Shown here piece by piece: positions 23,689-23,746 of a DNA stretch of 23,746 nt. Within the stretch, counting starts at the first letter, position 1, and the number at the start of each line of letters is the position of its first letter. The stretch comes from Bdellovibrio sp. Lineage in GTDB: Bacteria > Myxococcota > SpSt-1050. The stretch is from positions 1 through 23,746 of the forward strand of contig DYEF01000088.1 of NCBI GenBank assembly GCA_020725805.1, given 5' to 3'. The notes beneath the pieces are model-generated. The model did no database searches. It worked only from the letters and a program-made list of their open reading frames with translations, and was not told where the DNA came from. The position numbers and the translations under genes were made by a program.

Positions 23689-23746
23689 GAAAAATCTTGC
23701 CTTGGAAACTGGAAATACCCCAAAATTTTTCATACATCCTCCGCAA

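Noticed and set aside
23686-23699. CAAGA-AAAA-TCTTG hairpin as a separate regulatory element
   Set aside because: Five-base AT-rich arms are expected by chance; the neighbouring 8-bp palindrome is much stronger.

Overview
The window reads as chromosomal DNA from a Gram-negative bacterium, most likely a low-GC (about 40-45 % by eye) member of the Myxococcota or a related former deltaproteobacterial lineage. Inference rests on the large lipoprotein with FG-GAP and disintegrin-like repeats ending in a Gly-Cys-Ser-Cys motif, the Asp/Thr-rich linkers of the lipoproteins, the DUF507 protein, the sigma-region-4-like protein fused to purD, and the CsgG/PEGA/DUF5683 envelope proteins. No rRNA, tRNA, CRISPR array, transposase or phage gene was seen. 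Sixteen protein genes fill almost all of the sequence; no stretch over 300 bases lacks a gene.

Layout. (1) 190-5412 (+): a 1740-residue surface lipoprotein with 14 FG-GAP repeats of exactly 186 bp, seven disintegrin-like Cys repeats, a PPC-like domain and a terminal Cys motif. (2) 8032-5427 (-): a two-gene unit, membrane-anchored alpha/beta hydrolase then an orphan family 5 solute-binding lipoprotein, overlapping by ATGA. (3) 8164-10628 (+): DUF507 protein, a sigma-region-4-like DNA-binding protein with four Cys, and purD, the last two overlapping by ATGA. (4) 10702-12207 (+): a Cys-rich lipoprotein with its own good promoter. (5) 12448-14883 (+): a nine-codon mini-ORF and an in-frame GT-C-like membrane protein. 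(6) 14954-17176 (+): a CsgG-like/PEGA envelope protein and, nine bases on, a NifH/BchL-type iron-sulfur ATPase. (7) 21041-17177 (-): outer-membrane beta-barrel, DUF1858 CxxC protein and RecG, packed with 0-1 base between them. (8) 21259-22916 (+): a CsgG-like/DUF5683 protein and the rRNA methyltransferase RlmE. (9) 23651-22917 (-): a double FHA-domain protein under a promoter with a perfect palindrome in its spacer.

How it works together: there is no single pathway. Half the genes make envelope or exported proteins (surface adhesion-like lipoproteins, beta-barrel, CsgG-type proteins, solute binding, GT-C membrane protein); the rest are housekeeping (purine synthesis, RecG, RlmE) or regulatory (sigma-4-like, FHA). 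The most unusual unit is the NifH-like ATPase: both iron-sulfur cysteines are intact, but no NifDK/BchNB-type partner lies in the window and it is apparently co-transcribed with a PEGA-domain envelope protein. Other notable points are the exact two-times-seven FG-GAP array joined to disintegrin-like repeats, the in-frame stop ahead of the membrane protein, and two convergent gene pairs that abut with no intergenic base, one of them carrying a terminator-like palindrome across both stop codons.
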